A stretch of 64,000 nucleotides of DNA from Streptomyces sp. NBC_01431 (GCF_036231355.1 NZ_CP109496.1:2790001-2854000), one strand, 5' to 3'; positions 1 to 12,926 are shown, counted from the stretch's first letter. The notes: generated by a model not told the origin, from the letters alone. Made by a program: numbers and translations.

Positions 1-413
1 CCCAGGCCAACTACTTCGTGGACCACGGCGGCGGCTGGTCGCGCGACGGCCGGACCCTGCCGGGCGCCCTGGACATCGAGTGGAACCCGTACGGCGCGGC
101 CTGTTACGGCAAGTCGGCGTCCGCGATGGTCAGTTGGATCGGCGACTTCCTCACCCAGTACCGGGCCCGCACCGGCCGGGACGCGGTGATCTACACCGCG
201 GCCAGCTGGTGGAGCCAGTGCACCGGCAACTCGGGCGCCTTCGGCTCCACCCACCCGCTCTGGATCGCCCGCTACAACACCGACCCGGGCACGCTGCCGG
301 CCGGGTGGGGCTACTACACGATGTGGCAGTACACCTCGTCCGGCCCGACGGTCGGCGACCACTCCCGTTTCAACGGCGCCTACGACCGGTTGCAGGCGCT
401 CGCCAACGGCTGA
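1..413 (+). CDS. GH25 family muramidase, C-terminal part
   Basis: The frame is open from the window edge, so the N-terminus and any signal peptide lie outside. The visible 136 residues contain LDIEWNPYG, which fits the D-x-E active-site motif of glycoside hydrolase family 25 (Chalaropsis/cellosyl-type lysozymes). They also show the family ending: a W/Y-rich strand, the LWIARYN segment and MWQYTSSG near the C-terminus. Such enzymes hydrolyse the beta-1,4 bond between MurNAc and GlcNAc in peptidoglycan and are normally secreted. The reading ends without an extra cell-wall-binding domain. The family call is firm; substrate preference cannot be read. Confidence 0.88.
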   Translation, partial: QANYFVDHGGGWSRDGRTLPGALDIEWNPYGAACYGKSASAMVSWIGDFLTQYRARTGRDAVIYTAASWWSQCTGNSGAFGSTHPLWIARYNTDPGTLPAGWGYYTMWQYTSSGPTVGDHSRFNGAYDRLQALANG

Positions 414-539
414 CCCGATCCGCCCCGGGGACCGGGCCTCCGGCGCCTCGTGCGCCGGGGGCCTTTCGTCGCGCCGAAACGGACCAGCACGTCGCACACC
501 TGCCTCCCTCTCCCGCGAGGCATGCGCAAGGATGGAGCC

Positions 540-1352
540 ATGCACAGGCTGGGAGTGGTGGGGCGGGTGATGGCTCTGGTCACGGCCGTCATGGTCGGTG
601 GCGCGGGGTGCGGCGGACCGGCGGCCTCATCGCCGCAGGCGGGCGGCTCCCCGAGCGCGAGCGGTACGCCCGCGTCCTCCCCGCCCGGCATCCAGACCGC
701 CGCCGTGGCCGCGCCGAAGATCCCGTCGGTCGGCGTGCTGGTCAGCGGCGACGACCACTACTGCACCGCGAGCGTGGTGGACAGCCCGCGGGGCAACGTC
801 ATCGCCACCGCCGCCCACTGCCCGGCCAGCCTGTCGCCCGACGGGCTCGAATTCGCGCCGGGCTTCTCCGGCGCCGCCAAGGGCACGTACCCGTACGGGA
901 AGTGGAAGGTGCGGGCCATCCAGGTCGACGACAAGTGGAACGCGGACCAGGAGGACTCGGTGGACTTCGCCTTCCTCACCGTCGAGCCGGACGCCCAGGG
1001 CCGGAGCGTCCAGAGCGTGGTCGGCGCCTCGACGCCCGAGTGGGGCGCGGGCACCGACCAGCGGGTGACCGTGATCGGCTATCCGGTGGAGGACCACAAC
1101 CCCGACAACCGTCCCATCATGTGCACCACCAACGCCGCGCGGGACCCCCAGGAGCCCGCGATGATGCGCATGCGGTGCGGCGGCTTCTGGGACGGCACGA
1201 GCGGCAGCCCCTGGCTGATCAGCTACCAGGGACCGGACCGGCCGGGGCGGATCATAGGCGTACTGAGCGGCGGCGACACGGATGCGGAGTCCACGGCCGC
1301 CCCGTTCGACGCGAGGGCCCACTCACTGTACGAGCGGGCCACTCGGGCCTGA
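540..1352 (+). CDS. Secreted trypsin-like serine protease, probable lipoprotein
   Basis: The 270-residue product begins with a hydrophobic signal that ends VGGAGC, which fits a lipobox, so anchoring in the outer face of the membrane is likely. The chymotrypsin-fold triad is visible: TAAHC for His, the Asp in DSVDFAFL, and GTSGSPW around the Ser. This puts it in the S1/V8-like secreted peptidase group. The ATG at 540 is preferred over an in-frame start at 450 because a purine-rich AAGGATGGA precedes it and the signal peptide begins exactly there. Substrate specificity is unknown. It is followed by convergent lon. Confidence 0.82.
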   Translation: MHRLGVVGRVMALVTAVMVGGAGCGGPAASSPQAGGSPSASGTPASSPPGIQTAAVAAPKIPSVGVLVSGDDHYCTASVVDSPRGNVIATAAHCPASLSPDGLEFAPGFSGAAKGTYPYGKWKVRAIQVDDKWNADQEDSVDFAFLTVEPDAQGRSVQSVVGASTPEWGAGTDQRVTVIGYPVEDHNPDNRPIMCTTNAARDPQEPAMMRMRCGGFWDGTSGSPWLISYQGPDRPGRIIGVLSGGDTDAESTAAPFDARAHSLYERATRA

Positions 1353-1503
1353 GGCGGCCACGGCCACCCCGGAAGGCCTCATACCGGCGGACTTCGTTCT
1401 CTCCGGCACTTGGCGAGCGGGGCCGGGGGTAGAGCCCCCTGCGGCCCCGCCGCGCCGGGCGGTCACCGGAGGCCTGAAGCAGGCCCCCGGCGACCTCGTC
1501 GCG

Positions 1504-3927
<2,424 letters not shown>

Positions 3928-3948
3928 GATCTCCCCTTCGGCAGTCAA

Positions 3949-3969
3949 GTTGAGCTATGCCGACTCAAT
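3949..3969. promoter_or_regulatory. HAIR-type HspR operator upstream of lon
   Basis: The inverted repeat GTTGAGC-N7-ACTCAAT matches the HspR-associated inverted repeat CTTGAGT-N7-ACTCAAG at 10 of 14 positions with the correct 7-bp spacer. It lies 22 bp upstream of the chosen lon ATG, where repressor binding would block transcription. HspR control of lon is established in Streptomyces; binding to this copy is inferred. Confidence 0.82.
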
Positions 3970-4085
3970 GCAGCTGAGTCGAGGAATGTTCCCCAGGCGC
4001 TGTTCGCTCTGAGCGATCACACATTCAAGCCGCCCCATGTAAGACTTCCTACCGAACTTCAGCCATTACGCACAGGGGGTTGGCA

Positions 4086-4748
4086 ATGACGGCGACAGTG
4101 ACGGACGAGTCCACGGTCGGCACGCTCGTACGGTCCTGGATCGACGGCTGGATCGTGTCGCGGGGGACCTCGGACCCGGCCGACCGGCCCTGGGGCTGGA
4201 CGATCGACGCCGGACACGTCAACCACGTGTCGCGCCATGTGCTTCCCGCCCCCGCCGAGGCCGACGTCCGCGCGCTCGTCGCCGCGACGAGCGCGCCCGG
4301 CACCTGGCTGAAGCTGTTCGCCGACGACGACACGGTGCGGCCCTGGGTGGGCGAGGGCTGGCACTTCGACAAGCCCGGCTACCTGATGACGGTCCCGCTC
4401 GCCGCCGAACGGCCCGCGATCCCCGCCGGGTACACCCTCACGTCGTGGACCCGGGGCGGCGTCACCCGGATCCTGGTCCGCACCGCCGAGGGCCACTTCG
4501 CGGCGCGCGGCCAGGTCGCCGCGACCGGCCCGACGGCGGTCGCCGACCAGATCGAGACCGACCCGGGACACCAGCGCCGCGGCCTGGGCAGCCTGGTGAT
4601 GCGAACCCTCCAGAACACGGCGTACGAAGCGGGCGCCACCACCGGCGTCCTGGTGGGCACCCCCGAGGGCCGCTCCCTGTACACGTCCCTGGGCTGGCGC
4701 ACCCACTCACCGATGGCGAGCCTGTACTTCAAGCCGACACCGGCCTGA
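4086..4748 (+). CDS. GNAT family N-acetyltransferase
   Basis: The 220-residue protein carries an acetyl-CoA-binding motif, HQRRGLGSLVM, in the second half. It is followed by the usual ATTGVLVGTPEGRSLYTSLGW segment typical of GNAT beta-alpha ends. The N-terminal half is a divergent domain beginning after VGTLVRSWIDGW. The ATG at 4086 has CAGGGGG upstream and is preferred over TTG at 4080. It is divergent from lon and convergent with the rhomboid-like gene. The acceptor substrate is unknown. Confidence 0.8.
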   Translation: MTATVTDESTVGTLVRSWIDGWIVSRGTSDPADRPWGWTIDAGHVNHVSRHVLPAPAEADVRALVAATSAPGTWLKLFADDDTVRPWVGEGWHFDKPGYLMTVPLAAERPAIPAGYTLTSWTRGGVTRILVRTAEGHFAARGQVAATGPTAVADQIETDPGHQRRGLGSLVMRTLQNTAYEAGATTGVLVGTPEGRSLYTSLGWRTHSPMASLYFKPTPA

Positions 4749-4757
4749 GCGCTCTCC

Positions 4758-5591
4758 CTATATCGCGGAGCCGGACGCTGCCGGGCGGGGCGTTGCGGTC
4801 CGCGCGCCGACCCTGCGCACCGCCGGCCAGCACGCCACGCCCACCAGCAGGGCCACCGGATGACCCCACGCGGCGAGCGGCTCCACCAGTTCCACGAGGT
4901 CCTGGACCAGCAGCACCCCCACCACACCGAGCGCCGCCCAGCGCACGAGCGGGGTGAGCAGGCCGGTGAGCGCGCCCACGGTCGCCATCAGGCCGAAGCT
5001 GATGCCGTAGTCCAGGCGGTGCAGCGAGCTCTGGGGCAGGTGCCCGGCGAGCACCGCCACAGCGACCGGGAGCTCGGTGGCCAGGGTCGCCACGACGTGG
5101 CCGAGCAGGAAGACGCCCGCCGTGCGCCAGCCGCCGATGCGGCGCTCCAGCGCGGCGAGCACGAAGACGAAGACGAGCGCGTACGGGGACGCGATACCCC
5201 CGGCGATCCACAGCGCGCTCGCGAGCAGGGTGGGGACCGGCGCGGCCGACAGGTGGGCCACATCGGTGCTCGACCCCTGGAGCAGGGCGTCCACGGTGTG
5301 CGGGTCGCCGTACTCGGTGTACATCGAGGTCGCCAGGAGCAGCAGGGCGTAGCCGAAGGCGAACGGCGTGGACGCGGGCGAGGGCAGCAGGTCCCGGACC
5401 CGGGCGAGCCCGGTCCGCGGTCCGGGGACCGGGCTCGCCGCGGGCTCGGCGACGGTCCGCGGCGGCGGTATCGCGCCGAGGAGGCCGGGGGCGGCGAGGT
5501 CCACGGATTCGGCGGCGGGGTCGGCTGATTCGAGCGGGTGCACCGGGTGGGCCCCTTCCCGGGGCCGCGTCGCCGCGTCCCGAATCGTCAA
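4758..5591 (-). CDS. Rhomboid-like integral membrane protein
   Basis: The product of up to 277 residues has a proline-rich cytoplasmic N-terminus of about 60 residues and then about six hydrophobic segments. DYGISFGLM, between membrane helices, resembles the GxSx serine loop of rhomboid proteases. The final helix contains GHPVALLVG, with a His where the rhomboid catalytic His would sit. It could be an intramembrane protease or an inactive rhomboid-like protein. The annotated start is TTG; a GTG about 16 codons inside has a better GGAAGGGG ribosome site and may be real. Confidence 0.62.
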   Translation of the reverse strand: MTIRDAATRPREGAHPVHPLESADPAAESVDLAAPGLLGAIPPPRTVAEPAASPVPGPRTGLARVRDLLPSPASTPFAFGYALLLLATSMYTEYGDPHTVDALLQGSSTDVAHLSAAPVPTLLASALWIAGGIASPYALVFVFVLAALERRIGGWRTAGVFLLGHVVATLATELPVAVAVLAGHLPQSSLHRLDYGISFGLMATVGALTGLLTPLVRWAALGVVGVLLVQDLVELVEPLAAWGHPVALLVGVACWPAVRRVGARTATPRPAASGSAI

Positions 5592-5772
5592 GCCACGCCC
5601 GCCTGCCCGGCCGTGTTCCGTGCTCGCTTACGTCCCTACAACGCTCACCCTCCGCGAACGACTCCGGAGGCGTCTATGGCGTGCGCCACACCGGGCAACC
5701 TTTGACACATTCCGTGCGTCGGGAGCGGAATCCGGCTGCACCGGCGGCGCCGGGCACGGCATCCTCACAGCC

Positions 5773-6441
5773 ATGGACGACATCGCCACCCTCGACCGGC
5801 GCCAGGGACCGCACGGGGAAGTCGTGCTGCGGCAGCGCGGAGCGCACTTCGAGATCATCGCCAACGGGTGCTTCCTGATGGACACTTCGGACGGCCGTTC
5901 GGAACGCCTCCTCATCGATGCGGCGTACGACACACTTGCGGCCGCCACCGCTCGGCCCTCCCTCCTCATCGGCGGACTCGGCGTCGGCTTCTCGCTCGCC
6001 CACGCCGCACGGGACGCCCGCTGGGGCCAAATCGCCGTACTGGAGAGGGAACAAGCCATCATCGACTGGCACCGCGGGGGTCCGCTCGGCGCCATCTCGG
6101 GCCCGGCTCTGGCCGATTCCCGTACCCGGATCATCCACGCCGATCTGGTCGATTACGTACGTACCGCGCAGGACACCTACGACGCGCTCTGCCTCGACAT
6201 CGACAACGGACCCGACTGGACGGTCACGGAGGGCAACAGCGGGCTCTACTCACCGGCCGGACTCGCCCACTGCGTACGGCGGTTGAACCCGGGCGGGGTG
6301 CTCGCCGTCTGGTCCGCGCAGCCGTCCCCGGCCTTCGAGCGGACTCTCCGGTATGCCGGATTCACCGGGGTACATACCGAAGAGATCCGAGTTGCCCGGG
6401 GCGTCCCTGACGTGGTCCATCTCGGCGTTCGCCCTGCGTAG
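5773..6441 (+). CDS. Spermidine synthase-like SAM-fold protein
   Basis: The 222-residue protein has a Rossmann methyltransferase/spermidine-synthase fold. The nucleotide loop LLIGGLGVGFSLAH is followed by an acidic strand end (VLEREQAII), then DALCLDIDNGPDW and GLYSPAGLAHCVRRLNPGGVLAVWSAQ, as in spermidine synthases. A polyamine product is uncertain because such short homologues are common in actinobacteria without proof of function. The ATG at 5773 begins the conserved part; the open frame runs further upstream but loses coding character. It is followed by a two-component operon after 90 bp. Confidence 0.75.
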   Translation: MDDIATLDRRQGPHGEVVLRQRGAHFEIIANGCFLMDTSDGRSERLLIDAAYDTLAAATARPSLLIGGLGVGFSLAHAARDARWGQIAVLEREQAIIDWHRGGPLGAISGPALADSRTRIIHADLVDYVRTAQDTYDALCLDIDNGPDWTVTEGNSGLYSPAGLAHCVRRLNPGGVLAVWSAQPSPAFERTLRYAGFTGVHTEEIRVARGVPDVVHLGVRPA

Positions 6442-6531
6442 CCGAGAGGCGGAAAGTGCCTCTAGTCTCTGACCGACACAGGGGATCACCCCACGGATCC
6501 CCGGGCGAGCACAGTCAGGGCGGGGCAACCG

Positions 6532-7269
6532 ATGGAGCAGACACACACCGGGCACAACGGCGTCGCGGCGACCCCGGGCGCCCAGCGCAGGGTGCTGGTC
6601 GTCGAGGACGACACGACGATCGTCGACGCCATCGCGGCCCGTCTGCGGGCCGAGGGCTTCCAGGTGCAGACGGCCGTCGACGGCCCCGCCGCCGTCGACA
6701 CGGCGGAGGCCTGGCAACCGGACCTGATGGTCCTCGACATCATGCTGCCCGGCTTCGACGGGCTTGAGGTCTGCCGCCGGGTCCAGGCCCGCCGGCCGGT
6801 GCCGGTCCTCATGCTGACCGCCCGCGACGACGAGACGGACATGCTGGTCGGGCTCGGCGTCGGCGCGGACGACTACATGACCAAGCCGTTCTCGATGCGC
6901 GAGCTCGCGGCCCGGGTGCACGTTCTGCTGCGCCGGGTGGAGCGCGCGGCCCTGGCCGCCGCCACCCCGCGCACCGGCATACTGCGCCTGGGCGAGCTGG
7001 AGATCGACCACGCCCAGCGCCGGGTGCGGGTGCGCGGCGAGGACGTCCACCTGACGCCGACCGAGTTCGACCTGCTGAGCTGCCTGGCGAACACGCCGCG
7101 CGCCGTGCTCTCCCGCGAGCAGCTGCTCGCCGAGGTGTGGGACTGGGCCGACGCGTCCGGAACCCGCACCGTGGACAGCCACATCAAGGCGCTGCGCCGG
7201 AAGATCGGGGCCGAGCGCATCCGTACCGTCCACGGCGTCGGGTACGCCCTGGAGACCCCGGCGCCATGA
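6532..7269 (+). CDS. OmpR-family response regulator
   Basis: The 245-residue protein has an N-terminal receiver with the acidic pocket VVEDD, the predicted phospho-acceptor Asp69 in MVLDIMLP, Thr in MLTARDD and Lys118 in MTKPF. It has a C-terminal winged helix (LTPTEFDLLSCL ... RTVDSHIKALRRKIG). It overlaps the downstream kinase gene by ATGA, so the pair is translationally coupled. The signal and targets are not evident from sequence. By position it matches the two-component pair beside kgd in other Streptomyces, but this rests on remembered gene order. Confidence 0.93.
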   Translation: MEQTHTGHNGVAATPGAQRRVLVVEDDTTIVDAIAARLRAEGFQVQTAVDGPAAVDTAEAWQPDLMVLDIMLPGFDGLEVCRRVQARRPVPVLMLTARDDETDMLVGLGVGADDYMTKPFSMRELAARVHVLLRRVERAALAAATPRTGILRLGELEIDHAQRRVRVRGEDVHLTPTEFDLLSCLANTPRAVLSREQLLAEVWDWADASGTRTVDSHIKALRRKIGAERIRTVHGVGYALETPAP

Positions 7270-8456
7270 GCCGGGCCGGAGACCGGGCCCGCCAGCTGCG
7301 CGGCAGCGGCGAGCGGCCCGGCTGGGACGAGCCGGCCGGGCGGTACGCCTTCGCCCGGGTGCGGCGCGGGCTCGGCGGCCGGGTCAGGGCCGGTCTGCGG
7401 TCGGTCTCGATATCGATCAAGACCAAGCTCGGCTCGCTGGTCGTGGTCTCCGTCTTCATCACCACCGGGCTGCTCATGGTGGCCCTCCAGACCCGCACCG
7501 AGGTGCGCTTCATCACCGTGTTCTCGGTGATAGCGACCCTGCTGATCACCCAGTTCGTCGCCCACGGCCTCACCGCCCCGCTGGACGAGATGAACACCGT
7601 CGCCCGCGCCATCTCGCACGGCGACTACACGCGCCGGGTGCGCGGCGCCGACCGCCGCGACGAGCTCGGAGACCTCGCGGGCACCATCAACCGCATGGCC
7701 GACGATCTGGAGGCCGTGGACCGCCACCGCAAGGAACTCGTGGCGAATGTCTCGCACGAGCTGCGCACCCCCATCGCGGCGCTGCGCGCGGTCCTGGAGA
7801 ACGTGGTGGACGGCGTCTCGGCCGCCGACCCCGAGACCATGCGCACGGCCCTCAAACAGACCGAGCGCCTGGGCCGCCTGGTGGAGACCCTGCTCGACCT
7901 GTCCCGCCTGGACAACGGCGTCGTCACGCTCCGCGCCCACCGGTTCGAGGTGTGGCCCTATCTGTCGGGCGTCCTCAAGGAGGCCAATCTGGCGGCCGCC
8001 CAGCGCCGGCTGTCGTCCGGCTCGGGCAACCACCAGCGCGCCGACGTCCACCTCCACCTGGACGTGTCGCCGCCCGAGCTGACCGCGTACGCGGACGCGG
8101 AGCGGCTGCACCAGGTCGTCGCCAACCTCATCGACAACGCCGTCAAGCACTCACCGCCGCACGGCCGCGTGACGGTACGGGCCCGGCGCGGCCCTCAGCC
8201 CGAGTCGCTCGACCTGGAGGTCCTCGACGAGGGGCCCGGCATTCCGCAGTCGGAGTGGCACCGCGTCTTCGAGCGCTTCAACCGGGGCACGGCGGCCGCT
8301 CCGCACGGTCCGGGCAGCGACGGCGGCACGGGACTCGGCCTCGCGATCGCGCGCTGGGCGGTGGATCTTCACGGTGGCCGGATCGGCGTGGCCGAATCCA
8401 CCCGGGGCTGCCGGATCCAGGTCACCCTCCCGGGCATCGGACGCCAGCAAAATTGA
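7266..8456 (+). CDS. Sensor histidine kinase paired with the upstream regulator
   Basis: The 396-residue membrane kinase has a basic N-terminus and two membrane segments (about residues 55-75 and 80-100) with almost no extracytoplasmic loop. A HAMP-like linker, a dimerisation helix with phospho-accepting His164 in NVSHELRTPIAALR, and a HATPase domain (NLIDNAVKHS, DEGPGIP, GTGLGLAI) follow. The short external region suggests sensing within the membrane or cytoplasm. The ATG start lies inside the regulator's stop codon. Confidence 0.92.
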   Translation: MSRAGDRARQLRGSGERPGWDEPAGRYAFARVRRGLGGRVRAGLRSVSISIKTKLGSLVVVSVFITTGLLMVALQTRTEVRFITVFSVIATLLITQFVAHGLTAPLDEMNTVARAISHGDYTRRVRGADRRDELGDLAGTINRMADDLEAVDRHRKELVANVSHELRTPIAALRAVLENVVDGVSAADPETMRTALKQTERLGRLVETLLDLSRLDNGVVTLRAHRFEVWPYLSGVLKEANLAAAQRRLSSGSGNHQRADVHLHLDVSPPELTAYADAERLHQVVANLIDNAVKHSPPHGRVTVRARRGPQPESLDLEVLDEGPGIPQSEWHRVFERFNRGTAAAPHGPGSDGGTGLGLAIARWAVDLHGGRIGVAESTRGCRIQVTLPGIGRQQN

Positions 8457-8737
8457 CGTAAAGTTCGAACCGGAAGCAGTCGTTCTGCGTGGTGTTCAGC
8501 GGAAGCGGTCGATCAGGGGTGCGGGCCACGGGGTCGCAGCCACACTGTCGCGTACCCGAAGTGGCGCACAAAGAAGCGGAACCACGCTTGTTTCCCGCCA
8601 TTTCAAGCCCCGAAACCCTGCCTTCGGTGTGACTTACGCGACTGTGGCATGCCCGGCCTGCGCGTCCCGGCCAGGGAGGCGTAGCCTTTATTTCCGCTGT
8701 CCATCACCTTGTGAAGCGGAAGAGGGCGGTTACCGCC

Positions 8738-11700
8738 GTGTCGTCTCAGTCCCCCAGTAATTCGAGCGTCTCGACCGACCAAGACGGGCAGGGCAAGAAC
8801 CCTGCGGCCGGCTTTGGTGCCAATGAGTGGCTTGTCGACGAGATCTATCAGCAGTACCTCCAGGACCCCAATTCGGTCGACCGTGCCTGGTGGGACTTCT
8901 TCGCCGACTACAAGCCGGGCGCCTCCGGCACGGCGGACAAGCCTGTGCAGGGTGCTCCCGCCGCAGCCGCGGGGGCTGCGGCAGCCGCGCCTGCGGCCGC
9001 TGCCCCGGCCGCGCCCGCCACCCCGGCCCCGGCCACCCCGGCGCCCGCCGCCGCGGCCCCCCAGGCCGCCGCTCCGGCTCCCGCCGCGGCTCCGGCTCCG
9101 GCTCCGGCGAAGCCCGCGGCTGCTGCCGCGCCCGCCAAGCCCGCGGCCAAGGCCGCCCCCAAGGCGTCCGACGCCACGGAGGCTCCCGCCGGTCCCGAGT
9201 ACGTGACGCTGCGCGGCCCCGCCGCCGCGGTCGCCAAGAACATGAACGCCTCGCTGGAGATGCCGACGGCCACGTCCGTCCGCGCCGTCCCGGTGAAGCT
9301 CCTGTTCGACAACCGCATCGTCATCAACAACCACCTCAAGCGCGCCCGGGGCGGGAAGGTCTCCTTCACGCACCTCATCGGGTACGCGATGGTGCAGGCC
9401 ATCAAGGCCATGCCGTCGATGAACTACGCGTTCGTCGAGAAGGACGGCAAGCCGACGCTGGTCAAGCCGGAGCACGTGAACTTCGGTCTGGCCATCGACC
9501 TGGTGAAGCCCAACGGCGACCGCCAGCTCGTCGTCGCCGGCATCAAGAAGGCCGAGACGCTCAACTTCTTCGAGTTCTGGCAGGCGTACGAGGACATCGT
9601 CCGCCGTGCCCGCAACAACAAGCTGACGATGGACGACTTCACCGGCGTCACCGTCTCGCTGACCAACCCGGGCGGCCTCGGCACCGTGCACTCGGTCCCG
9701 CGCCTGATGCCCGGACAGTCGGTCATCATGGGCGTCGGCTCGATGGACTACCCGGCCGAGTTCCAGGGCACCTCCCAGGACACCCTGAACAAGCTGGGCA
9801 TCTCGAAGGTGATGACCCTCACCTCGACGTACGACCACCGGGTCATCCAGGGCGCCGCCTCCGGCGAGTTCCTGCGCATCGTCGCCAACCTGCTGCTCGG
9901 CGACAGCGGCTTCTACGACGACATCTTCGAGGCGCTGCGCATCCCCTACGAGCCGGTCCGCTGGCTCAAGGACATCGACGCCTCGCACGACGACGACGTC
10001 ACCAAGGCCGCCCGGGTCTTCGAGCTGATCCACTCCTACCGGGTCCGCGGCCACGTCATGGCCGACACCGACCCGCTGGAGTACCGCCAGCGCAAGCACC
10101 CCGACCTGGACATCACCGAGCACGGCCTCACCCTGTGGGACCTGGAGCGGGAGTTCGCGGTCGGCGGGTTCGCCGGCAAGGGCCTGATGAAGCTGCGCGA
10201 CGTCCTGGGCGTCCTGCGCGACTCGTACTGCCGCACCACCGGCATCGAGTTCATGCACATCCAGGACCCCAAGCAGCGCAAGTGGATCCAGGACCGCGTC
10301 GAGCGCTCGCACTCCAAGCCGGAGCGCGAGGAGCAGCTGCGCATCCTGCGCCGCCTGAACGCGGCCGAGGCGTTCGAGACCTTCCTGCAGACGAAGTACG
10401 TCGGCCAGAAGCGGTTCTCGCTGGAGGGCGGGGAGTCCGTGATCCCGCTGCTCGACGCGGTGATCGACTCCGCGGCCGAGGCGCGTCTTGACGAGGTCGT
10501 CATCGGCATGGCCCACCGCGGCCGCCTGAACGTGCTCGCCAACATCGTCGGCAAGTCGTACGCGCAGATCTTCCGCGAGTTCGAGGGCAACCTCGACCCG
10601 AAGTCGATGCACGGCTCCGGCGACGTGAAGTACCACCTGGGCGCCTCGGGCACCTTCACGGGCCTGGACGGCGAGCAGATCAAGGTCTCCCTCGTCGCGA
10701 ACCCCTCGCACCTGGAGGCGGTCGACCCGGTCCTGGAGGGTGTCGCCCGCGCCAAGCAGGACGTCATCAACAAGGGCGGCACGGACTTCACGGTCCTGCC
10801 GGTCGCCCTGCACGGTGACGCGGCCTTCGCGGGCCAGGGCGTGGTCGCCGAGACGCTGAACATGTCCCAGCTGCGCGGCTACCGCACCGGCGGCACCGTC
10901 CACATCGTGATCAACAACCAGGTCGGCTTCACCGCCGCCCCGGAGTCGTCGCGCTCGTCCATGTACGCCACCGACGTGGCCCGCATGATCGAGGCGCCGA
11001 TCATCCACGTGAACGGCGACGACCCCGAGGCCGTGGTCCGCGTCGCGCGGCTTGCCTTCGAGTTCCGCCAGACGTTCAACAAGGACGTCGTGATCGACCT
11101 CATCTGCTACCGCCGCCGCGGTCACAACGAGGGCGACAACCCGCAGTTCACCAACCCGCAGATGTACAACCTGATCGACAAGAAGCGCTCGGTGCGCAAG
11201 CTGTACACCGAGTCGCTCATCGGTCGCGGCGACATCACCCTGGAAGAGGCCGAGCAGGCGCTTCAGGACTTCCAGGGCCAGCTGGAGAAGGTGTTCGCGG
11301 AGGTCCGCGAGGCCACTTCGGCGCCGGGCGAGATCCACTCGTCCGACCCGCAGGCCGAGTTCCCGGTCGCGGTCTCCACGGCGGTCTCTCAGGAGGCCGT
11401 CAAGCGCATCGCCGAGTCGCAGGTGAACATCCCCGAGCGGATCACCGTCCACCCGCGTCTGATGCCGCAGATGCAGCGCCGCGCGGCTTCGGTCGAGGAC
11501 GGCTCGATCGACTGGGGCATGGGCGAGACCCTCGCCATCGGCTCGCTGCTGATGGAGGGCGTCCCGGTCCGGCTGTCCGGCCAGGACACCCGGCGCGGCA
11601 CGTTCGGTCAGCGCCACGCGGTCCTGGTCGACCAGGTCACCGGCGAGGACTACACGCCGCTCCTGTACCTCTCCGAGGACCAGGCGCGCTACAACGTCTA

Positions 11701-12571
11701 CGACTCGCTGCTCTCCGAGTACGCGGCGATGGGCTTCGAGTACGGCTACTCGCTGGCCCGTCCCGAGTCGCTGGTGATGTGGGAGGCGCAGTTCGGCGAC
11801 TTCGTCAACGGCGCCCAGACGGTCGTGGACGAGTTCATCTCCTCGGCCGAGCAGAAGTGGGGCCAGACCTCGGGCGTCACCCTGCTCCTGCCGCACGGCT
11901 ACGAGGGCCAGGGCCCGGACCACTCGTCCGCCCGCCCGGAGCGCTTCCTCCAGATGTGCGCGCAGAACAACATGACGGTCGCGATGCCGACGCTCCCGTC
12001 GAACTACTTCCACCTGCTGCGCTGGCAGGTCCACAACCCGCACCACAAGCCGCTGATCGTCTTCACGCCGAAGTCGATGCTGCGTCTGAAGGCGGCGGCG
12101 TCGAAGGCCGAGGAGTTCACCAACGGCGGCTTCCGCCCGGTGATCGGCGACGAGCACGTGGACCCGAACGCGGTGCGCAAGGTCGTCTTCTGCGCGGGCA
12201 AGGTCTACTACGACCTGGCCGCCGAGCGCGACAAGCGCGGCGCCACGGACGCTGCGGCTGCCAACACGGCCATTATCCGCATCGAGCGCCTGTACCCCCT
12301 GCCGGGTGCCGAGCTCCAGGCGGAGATCGCGAAGTTCCCGAACGCCGAGAAGTACCTGTGGGCCCAGGAGGAGCCGGCGAACCAGGGTGCCTGGCCGTTC
12401 ATCGCGCTCAACCTGATCGACCACCTCGACCTGGCCGTCGGCGCGGACGTGCCGCACGGCGAGCGCCTGCGCCGCATCTCGCGCCCGCACGGCTCGTCGC
12501 CGGCGGTGGGTTCGAAGAAGCGTCATGAGCAGGAGCAGGAGCAGCTGGTGAACGAGGTCTTCGAGGCCTAG
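8738..12571 (+). CDS. kgd: Multifunctional 2-oxoglutarate dehydrogenase E1 / decarboxylase with acyltransferase-like domain
   Basis: The roughly 1277-residue actinobacterial fusion enzyme supplies the E1 component of 2-oxoglutarate dehydrogenase in the TCA cycle. In order it has a short N-terminal helix module ([14 protein letters not shown]), an Ala/Pro-rich linker at about residues 70-155, and an E2-like catalytic domain to about residue 400 that ends in [14 protein letters not shown]. The thiamine-diphosphate E1 domains follow ([33 protein letters not shown]) with a C-terminal transketolase-like part. The GTG at 8738 is chosen over the one at 8711 because AGAGGGCG lies at a suitable distance; this is not certain. 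It stands alone and ends at a strong hairpin. Confidence 0.95.
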   Translation: MSSQSPSNSSVSTDQDGQGKNPAAGFGANEWLVDEIYQQYLQDPNSVDRAWWDFFADYKPGASGTADKPVQGAPAAAAGAAAAAPAAAAPAAPATPAPATPAPAAAAPQAAAPAPAAAPAPAPAKPAAAAAPAKPAAKAAPKASDATEAPAGPEYVTLRGPAAAVAKNMNASLEMPTATSVRAVPVKLLFDNRIVINNHLKRARGGKVSFTHLIGYAMVQAIKAMPSMNYAFVEKDGKPTLVKPEHVNFGLAIDLVKPNGDRQLVVAGIKKAETLNFFEFWQAYEDIVRRARNNKLTMDDFTGVTVSLTNPGGLGTVHSVPRLMPGQSVIMGVGSMDYPAEFQGTSQDTLNKLGISKVMTLTSTYDHRVIQGAASGEFLRIVANLLLGDSGFYDDIFEALRIPYEPVRWLKDIDASHDDDVTKAARVFELIHSYRVRGHVMADTDPLEYRQRKHPDLDITEHGLTLWDLEREFAVGGFAGKGLMKLRDVLGVLRDSYCRTTGIEFMHIQDPKQRKWIQDRVERSHSKPEREEQLRILRRLNAAEAFETFLQTKYVGQKRFSLEGGESVIPLLDAVIDSAAEARLDEVVIGMAHRGRLNVLANIVGKSYAQIFREFEGNLDPKSMHGSGDVKYHLGASGTFTGLDGEQIKVSLVANPSHLEAVDPVLEGVARAKQDVINKGGTDFTVLPVALHGDAAFAGQGVVAETLNMSQLRGYRTGGTVHIVINNQVGFTAAPESSRSSMYATDVARMIEAPIIHVNGDDPEAVVRVARLAFEFRQTFNKDVVIDLICYRRRGHNEGDNPQFTNPQMYNLIDKKRSVRKLYTESLIGRGDITLEEAEQALQDFQGQLEKVFAEVREATSAPGEIHSSDPQAEFPVAVSTAVSQEAVKRIAESQVNIPERITVHPRLMPQMQRRAASVEDGSIDWGMGETLAIGSLLMEGVPVRLSGQDTRRGTFGQRHAVLVDQVTGEDYTPLLYLSEDQARYNVYDSLLSEYAAMGFEYGYSLARPESLVMWEAQFGDFVNGAQTVVDEFISSAEQKWGQTSGVTLLLPHGYEGQGPDHSSARPERFLQMCAQNNMTVAMPTLPSNYFHLLRWQVHNPHHKPLIVFTPKSMLRLKAAASKAEEFTNGGFRPVIGDEHVDPNAVRKVVFCAGKVYYDLAAERDKRGATDAAAANTAIIRIERLYPLPGAELQAEIAKFPNAEKYLWAQEEPANQGAWPFIALNLIDHLDLAVGADVPHGERLRRISRPHGSSPAVGSKKRHEQEQEQLVNEVFEA

Positions 12572-12590
12572 TCAGCGCCTGTCGCACGCG

Positions 12591-12639
12591 GCCGAAGGGC
12601 CCGGCATCCCGAGCTGGCGGGGATGCCGGGCCCTTCGGC
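12591..12639 (+). terminator. Intrinsic-type terminator after kgd
   Basis: A perfect 20-bp inverted repeat (GCCGAAGGGCCCGGCATCCC and its complement) with a 9-nt loop starts 19 bp after the kgd stop. No long T-run follows, as is common in Streptomyces. It may also serve the convergent small gene downstream. Confidence 0.8.
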
Positions 12640-12734
12640 GTAGCGGTCCAAGTGCCGCGCCCTGAAAGGGGCGCGGGGCCGCGACATCGTGCGGCCACGT
12701 CCCGCAGCCGACGGGCGCCCGGCCCACCGATCGC

Positions 12735-12926
12735 TCAGCTGTCGTCCTGCTGCTCGGCGCCCCGAGCCGTGGGCACCCGTATCACCACGCTGCCGCTGGC
12801 CAGATCTATCGGCCCGCGCCCGGGATCGGCGTCTCCCACCTCGTCCAGCGTGATCTCAAGGCGCCGGCGTTCCTCTTCCGTGTGCCGTCGACCGGGTGCG
12901 AAAAGCTCGTCCAGCCCACCGAACAT
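12735..12926 (-). CDS. Small conserved protein, probably DUF6191 family
   Basis: The 63-residue soluble protein begins MFGGLDELFAPGRRH and continues with a charged TEEERRRLEI segment. This resembles the C-terminal core of the Streptomyces DUF6191 family, where a similar DEL(F)-P-RRH motif occurs. Here there is no membrane segment. Function is unknown. It lies downstream of kgd on the opposite strand. The family assignment is from memory of the motif. Confidence 0.6.
   Translation of the reverse strand: MFGGLDELFAPGRRHTEEERRRLEITLDEVGDADPGRGPIDLASGSVVIRVPTARGAEQQDDS

Noticed and set aside
8940..9170. Repetitive GCC/CCG-rich tract
   Set aside because: It is the Ala/Pro linker of kgd, normal for lipoyl-type multidomain enzymes, not a mobile or regulatory repeat.
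8603..12526. A 1307-codon open frame antisense to kgd
   Set aside because: It mirrors kgd codon by codon, has no recognisable domain and is explained by the G/C-rich third positions of kgd.
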